A stretch of DNA of 64,000 nucleotides from Symsagittifera roscoffensis (Eukaryota; Xenacoelomorpha; Acoela; Convolutidae). Of this stretch, positions 58,561-64,000 are shown piece after piece. The translations under genes and the position numbers were made by a program. The DNA lies in assembly GCF_963678635.1 (NCBI RefSeq), contig NC_087067.1, positions 56,829,964-56,893,963 of the forward strand, given 5' to 3'. The notes beneath the pieces are model-generated. The model did not search any database, was not told the origin of the DNA, and worked only from the letters and a program-made list of their open reading frames with translations. Within the stretch, counting starts at the first letter, position 1. Every line of letters starts with the position of its first letter.

Positions 58561-58740
58561 GAAACATGGAATTTATTTTGCCCACAAAGCGTGATACCGC
58601 CGCCATCATAAAATCAAACTGTTCATATCCTTTTGCAAAATGAATGGAAACCAATAGCTAAAGTATTGGGAATACTCGTATAACGTTTAAACCTTTGGGA
58701 GTGAAAACGACTCTTCTCGTGAAATACGAACATTAGCGAC
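58561..58740. repeat. Dispersed 190-bp repeat copy A, unit III
   Basis: Partner copy B is at 61515-61715. Confidence 0.7.
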
Positions 58741-58742
58741 AC

Positions 58743-59024
58743 TAGCTGGCTGTATGATTGCGTCGTTGCTTTCGCTATACAGTAGAAAAAACCATGTGCG
58801 AAACTACCGAATTGTAATTCTAAGATCGATAATGAATGAATTCAACTTGTCATGAATGAACTTGTGAATATGAACCTGATTCGAAAAAAAAACAAGGGAA
58901 TTGCCATGAACAATATAATGTGATTACGTGTAAATGAGTATATTTTTATATCCTGAATGAGTTTGACTTGTTTCTGCCGTATGGTCTTTTTGATAGGAGA
59001 CTTCTTACCCATATATTTGAATTC
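58743..59024 (+). repeat. Direct repeat copy 1, unit III
   Basis: Lacks about 20 bp (the aatatatatcatatgacgat region). Confidence 0.7.
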
Positions 59025-59196
59025 GTACTTTTTAATTTTTTTGTTGTATTTTTGGTTCTACAGTTATTTTCAAAAAGTTTGTCGGCTCAGATGATGCTCG
59101 ATAAACGTTTTTGAATTTATATTAAACGTATCGATTGTGTTTCTATTAATTTTTTTGAAATAAGGTTTAAGCTCAATAAGTTCAAGAAAAAATATC

Positions 59197-61518
59197 ATGC
59201 ACCAAAGAAAACATCAGGATGGTTTCCAATTGGAGTATGTTGCCTCTTTAGTGAGCCAATTGAACTCATTTCGTGTTATATTATTTAATCCATTTGACTA
59301 CACTCAATTTTGTGAATGGTTACAAAGGGTTTGAGATGTTTTAGGGGGGACTTTGCTTTCTCAAATGAACAGACGACAAATGTGAGATACTATATTCCGC
59401 TTGATATGGATTTCACAAAACTACATCAGAAATCCTCTTTCAATGAAATTCAAAGCTTCTCCGTTATATGCGACGACTATACAGCTACTTTTGTTTTCGA
59501 ATTGCCCAGAGAAGTTTTCCGTCTCAATTATGAAGACGGTTATGAAGGTGATGAATCTTTCGAAACCATCAAAAAGCCGGAAGATTTCCCGGAATTGATA
59601 AAAAGCAACGGGCCTAACCTTGCTTTTTGGAGCCAGGAGAAGTTACAAATTTTCATCAAAGATGATATTATTTCATTTTCCGACTGCCAAATTAACTCTA
59701 AGCCTTCTTATTTCTGGTCCGACTATAACTATTTTATGTCAGCCCTGCTGTGCGAAGGAAACGTCATCTACGTAAATTAGTGTTTGTATTGTAGTGTATT
59801 AGTGTGAGTTACTAATTGACATGCTAGTGTTTGTGGTCACTGGAACTGTCATCGAAGGGGAAGAAGATAAAAAATACAAGCCAGTTTTCCCTGGACTGTA
59901 CCACGTGACTAGTAGCTGGCTGTATGATTGCGTCGTTGCTTTCGCTATACAGTAGAAACTACCGAATTGTAATTCTAAGATCGATAAATATATATCATAT
60001 GTCGATAATGAATGAATTCAACTTGTTATGAAAGAACTTGTGAATATGAACCTGATTCGAAAAAAAAACAAAAGAATTGGAATGAACAATATAATGTGAT
60101 TACGTGTAAATGAACATATTTTTATATCCTGAATGAGTTCGACTTGTTTCTGCCGTGTAGTCTTTTTGATAGCAGACTTCTTACCCATATATTTGAAAAA
60201 TTTATGAAAAAACTAAGAACCCAGAAACTAAAATACTACTTTTTTTTTACAATTATACCACTAAAACATGTTTTTTTACCCGGTTATAGATGTTTTTATA
60301 TATTTTTGATAACTCCGCTGGCAAAATTGTTACCCAGTTTAGGATACCCGGTGGGGCGTTTATATCTTCACGTCCATTTTTTGGCTCTTTTTTCTACCCC
60401 GGGACCCGCAATTTTTTTAAAGAAATTTAGCGTTAGCATTATCCGATTGTTATGAATATAGACTTGCGGACGATATAGGCAATAACAAACTTATTCCGTC
60501 TTCATACTAACGTTGTAAAACCACTGGTTACTCCATAAATTTGAGGCTCATGCGAGGTGGGGAAAAACAAAAAGACTATTTTTCTTTTTTAGTGGCTGAC
60601 TTTCATTTATAAATTTGAGATTTTTTTGAGAGGAAGTGGACAATATAAACCAGGATCGCATGTATCCTCACAATCAATGAACAAGTTTTGATCGAATAAA
60701 TCAAAACAGAGCATCCTACCAACAGTCTAAATAATCTAATTGTTCTAGGAAAAACCGACCGATGCACTGACACCAACTATCGACTCCACTCCAGACGATG
60801 ACTTGCGAGACTTTGAGGACCTTCTCTCCCTTCTCTCACCCATCGGTCCACTGGAATCTCAACCACTAACACCCACTCTACTAGCAACTACTTCCACTGC
60901 TATTACTACTACCACCCCTGCTACAAGACCGGCCCCTTCACGATCCTTCACTCTGCCACCACCCAACACATTTTTACCTGCTTCAATAGCTCCTAAATCA
61001 AAGCATCAACACCCCTGCGAACTTCCCCTCTTTAATTCAAAATACACCTGGTTCCTTCTAATTCTCGCATTGAGAAACGAACCCAAATAGTTCGACCCGA
61101 TCAGGTAAAAACGGCTAACTCGCCGGTACCAGGTTCCACACACTTAATGACAGTTAGGTGACAGCCCTTGCATCCTACTTAACTAAATAGACAATTGCAT
61201 ATTCAGTTGGACAAAGAGCACCATATTTCCTCAAATACCAAACCAGAATTTGACATGGTTTTGAACTATGCGTTGAATCCTCTGATAAATTACTTCAAAT
61301 TGGAAGCTTACCATCCAATACGGAAACTGTACTTCATAACAAATTCACTCTTTGATCACCAAAAACTATGATCCCGCGAAGTGTTTAAAAGCAAAAACGC
61401 AAACCCCCGAGATGGATGACTATACCGAACAGATACAACCGAGTCACATTAATGAGACCCATCAGATCCGGGAACTTAAAAAAAACAAATACACAAAGTC
61501 ATCGAAACATAGAATAGA
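59197..61518 (+). pseudogene. Decayed multi-exon gene, unit III copy
   Basis: Pieces are 59197-59334, 59316-59771, 60749-61104 and 61207-61518. Exon 1 is open to its GTAAAT donor, one codon shorter than in unit 0 (one GAT lost in the acidic stretch). The next exon lacks the nonsense codon of units I and II. An extra A in the last segment shifts its end into the 190-bp repeat. The shared older frameshifts remain. Confidence 0.6.
59913..60198 (+). repeat. Direct repeat copy 2, unit III (empty LINE site)
   Basis: Contains a single aatataatgtgatt followed by acgtgtaaatg, exactly the sequence expected before LINE insertion in units I and II. Confidence 0.85.
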
Positions 61519-61715
61519 CAAAAACATAGAGTTTATTGTGTTCACAAAGCGTGACGCCGCCGCCACAATATATTCAGTCTGTTTACATCCCTTTGCAAAA
61601 TAAATTGAAGACTTAAAGTATTAGAGATAACTCGTATAACGGTTAAAGTATTGGTAAATAAGACTCTTCTCATGAAAAACGAATAGTAACGACTCTACTA
61701 GTAAAATACGAACGT
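61515..61715. repeat. Dispersed 190-bp repeat copy B, unit III
   Basis: Counterpart of 27093-27290. Confidence 0.7.
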
Positions 61716-62212
61716 AAAATACGAACATACCTCGTTTAAAGAGAGTATTGACATGACAAGGGTGTTGACATACCTCATGAGACCCGAAGAATTAATGACA
61801 AAAGAAAAGGCGCTGGGCACGATTTGTTAAAGTCGAATGGACAATTTAAACTTCCGTTTTTGTCATGATTTTATGACATGTACAGAAACAGCGATGAAAA
61901 GAGCCGTAATTTTGATTAGTTAACCGAGGAAATTTAAATTGAACAGACCTCTATCAGTTGGCCGCCAATATCTTGAATAAAAGCTTGCAGCTAACTTATT
62001 TAATTTCGTGAAATAAACACAAAACCTTGTTACTGCTACATAACGTATGATCAACGAATGACAATCCTTGATTAAACAAAAATTCTTGATTCCGATACAA
62101 CGGTTAGCGCCGTATCATAAATCAATGATTATTGAAAAAAAATGATTCCGATGAGGTAGTTAGCGCAAAAACTTAGTATTTATGAGTGTTATACTATGCA
62201 AGAGACCCAAAA
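61716..62212. other. Last 500 bp of the array
   Basis: Counterpart of 27291-27792. Homology ends at 62212. Confidence 0.6.
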
Positions 62213-62713
62213 ACGAGGTGGTAAAGGCAGAAGAACATTCTTTGAAACAAGTTGAAAAAAGAAAGCCGTGCAACGATTTCAACGACAAGGTTTAGCTTTA
62301 ATAGCCAACAAATATAATGAGAGTGGTCCCGATCTTTTATCGAATTTTTGAATTGAAGTCTGTTGCTTCTGAAAACCCAGCCTAATTTTATTCAGAAAAA
62401 ATTTCACCCTCTATAAGTGTCATCACTACGTTCATTGACATTTAATTACCACAATGGACATGCTGCAATTTCAGTTCACTCTATTAGACAAAGAGCAAAC
62501 TGCGTGAACTTAATGAAGGTTGATAAGTTCTATACATTTGTTCTAAACTATCTCGCTCAGATTTAAAATGATTACTGCGCTACATTAAATCTATAGCACT
62601 GAAAATATCACTATGAATGCAAAAGCTCAACTTCTAATCGACCCCTGCCTCGTAGCTCACAGCAAAAGAAAATCTGGCACTTGCAGTCCAGAAGAAATTG
62701 TGACGTCATTTGG
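62213..62713 (-). other. Unique flank, 3' region of the SPRY gene
   Basis: Not repeated in the window. On the minus strand an AATAAA is at 62387-62392, about 320 bp after the SPRY stop codon. Plus-strand tcactacgttcatt at about 62426 resembles the arm of the MITE-like pair in the array. Confidence 0.5.
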
Positions 62714-63398
62714 TCAGACTGAAAATGCTGCAAAAACTGGATCTGTGAAGTTGACCTTAAATGTGTGAATGTGCTGGTGAAACTCTGTTATGAAGAACGC
62801 CACAAAGTTCTCATTTAGATCCAAAGGTGTTCCGACTGTGACCGATTTCAGAGGAGGCGAAGATGATGGAAGCTCGATATTGAGTTGTTTTTTCTTCTTG
62901 TTGTGGTAGCAGAAGAGTCGTCCCTCTTCGATTGCGAGGAACCCAATCGCCCAGGAGTCCCCGATTAGACTATCGCGAGGAGTGTTCAGGTAAGCCACAC
63001 CTGAACAAAACATCAACCATGACTGATATTTTTCATATATGCATTAACTGTTTTAAACTAAAAATAATCTGAACACAGTTTGAAGTCTAATTCCGAAGTG
63101 AACTGAAACACAGTGAATCAAGTTTCGTAAGCTCAGAAGATGAGTTAAACGAGTTTAATTTCAACTTGCGCAGAGCTCTACGATGATTAATGAGAATAGA
63201 GCGCCAAATTGAAAGAACAAACTGACCTATTCTGTCTGTTGATTTGACCTTCACTTTCACTTCCCAGTAGTGCTTGCCCTTGTTCACGCTCTTGTCTCCC
63301 AAAACAGAGAAGGAGGCCCCGAGGAAGCAGTCTTCCCCTAACTGTCCCAGTCTACTCTTAGCACCCCCTCTGTCATACTGCGCTGTGTTGCCAGTAAT
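62714..63398 (-). CDS. SPRY (B30.2) domain protein, last two exons (partial)
   Basis: Exons on the minus strand are 63398-63227 and 63000-62714; the upstream part of the gene lies beyond clear view. The first exon opens after atttcag and encodes ITGNTAQYDRGGAKSRLGQL, then LGEDCFLGASFSVLGD and GKHYWEVKVKVK, the usual start of a SPRY fold. It ends at atag|gtcagt. The next exon opens after gttttgttcag. Joining in phase 1 restores DRIGVAYLN, the conserved G-V-A strand. It continues with SWAIGF, LFCYHN, the VGTPLDLNENFVAFFI strand pair and PVFAAFSV before the stop. SPRY domains bind protein partners; the pattern is closest in style to FSD1- and TRIM-type SPRY domains. I saw no RING, B-box or fibronectin exon within the window. 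The 226-bp intron and conserved motifs argue for a working single-copy gene. Confidence 0.8.
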
Positions 63399-64000
63399 CT
63401 GAAATTAAAACAAAGAATTCTAACTGCTTACTCTCTAAAAAAAACACTACAATTCTTTTTCCGTGGAGTATAAAACAGATTCGCACAGAATCAAATTCGC
63501 ACTTTAGTTCACCTCATTTTCTTTTTGATCTGATTTTAAAACACAGCGGCAAAGCGGAGCTTCACATTACTTGCGATGCTACAAAATAGCATTACACGCT
63601 AGCAGACAGGAAAGAAAAGGAGAGCCACTAAGTCCAAATAAAACGGCCTTAGTAGCTCTCGAAAAAACCACATCTAAAAAACTTCGAAATGTTGTCTGGA
63701 ATGATACTCTATTTGCCGAAAACATGTCCAAAAACACATTCGACGGCGTTTAATGAAAATTCCGAAACAATTAACGAGCAAAAATGAAACTATTGTCATG
63801 AAAAACTGAACTAAAAACTCTACTAGCGTTCAACGCACCTCGGTGCTTCGAAACTTTTCGACAAATCATGAAAAACCGCATATATTGAAAACAACATCTG
63901 CAAACTTTTAGTGTACTCTGACTGCACCCAATTACAGGGTTGGTAATTTCGATCTTTTAAATTTTTTCAGTTCCCATTTTAAAAGCGTCATCTCGAAAAC
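63399..64000. other. Upstream intron or flank of the SPRY gene
   Basis: No convincing further exon. A 60-codon plus-strand frame at 63571-63753 lacks an ATG start and any motif. Near 63798 gtcatgaaaaactgaact...actctactag resembles the end of the 190-bp repeat (catgaaaaacgaatagtaacgactctactag), perhaps a third, degraded copy. Confidence 0.45.

Larger units (their letters stand above)
46788..62212 (+). repeat. Array unit III (terminal, LINE-free)
   Basis: Last unit of the array. It has the empty LINE site at about 60087-60101 and open forms of the decayed-gene exons, but a broken ZF-C and a zinc-ligand substitution in ZF-A. Homology to the other units stops at 62212, after the shared string gagacccaaaa. 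In the other units this string is followed by ttacttc, the start of the next unit. Confidence 0.93.

Noticed and set aside
1-64000. CRISPR arrays, operons or prophage features
   Set aside because: The repeats lack regular spacers, and introns, poly(A) signals and a LINE show eukaryotic DNA.

Overview
The window looks like metazoan, probably invertebrate, nuclear DNA. It is AT-rich, has GT-AG introns of about 100-1000 bp, C2H2 zinc-finger and SPRY exons, AATAAA signals, an RTE-type LINE and abundant degenerate satellites. I see no bacterial operon structure, rRNA, tRNA or CRISPR. The species cannot be named from this sequence.

Positions 1-62212 are a head-to-tail array of one large unit (about 15.4 kb without the LINE, about 19-20 kb with it). 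Unit 0 (1-7984) is cut by the window start. Unit I is 7985-27792, unit II is 27793-46787, and unit III is 46788-62212. The unit joint is seen at 27792/27793 and 46787/46788. Between units 0 and I the joint was removed by a deletion with filler DNA. The array ends at 62212/62213 and unique flank follows, with a minus-strand SPRY-domain gene.

A full unit carries, in order: a two-finger terminal exon (ZF-A), a single-exon two-finger gene (ZF-B), a foldback element, a two-exon two-finger gene (ZF-C), a G-rich pentanucleotide satellite next to a CCAT/CTAT block, a satellite of about 150 bp period, about 3 kb of apparently non-coding DNA with a MITE-like inverted-repeat pair, a 30-bp-period minisatellite, two kinds of direct repeat, and a decayed multi-exon gene of unknown family. 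Each zinc-finger exon encodes the same two-finger module, so the fingers are old paralogues that were then amplified together.

Units I and II contain the same insertion of about 4.58 kb, bounded by a perfect 14-bp target-site duplication. The empty site is present in units 0 and III. The insert ends in an intact RTE-like LINE (endonuclease, reverse transcriptase, PHD-like Cys/His finger and a GAT-repeat tail). It begins with about 1.1 kb holding a separate intact Tudor-like ORF with its own polyadenylation signal. I read this as 5' transduction of a host mRNA by a read-through LINE transcript, although an unusual LINE ORF1 is possible.

The units differ by diagnostic changes: an 8-bp duplication breaking ZF-C in II and III, a 4-bp deletion and a nonsense codon in the decayed gene in I and II, a lost zinc-ligand Cys in ZF-A of III, and a 1.37-kb segment replaced by 304 bp in II. 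The pattern is a mosaic, suggesting unequal exchange or conversion in the array.
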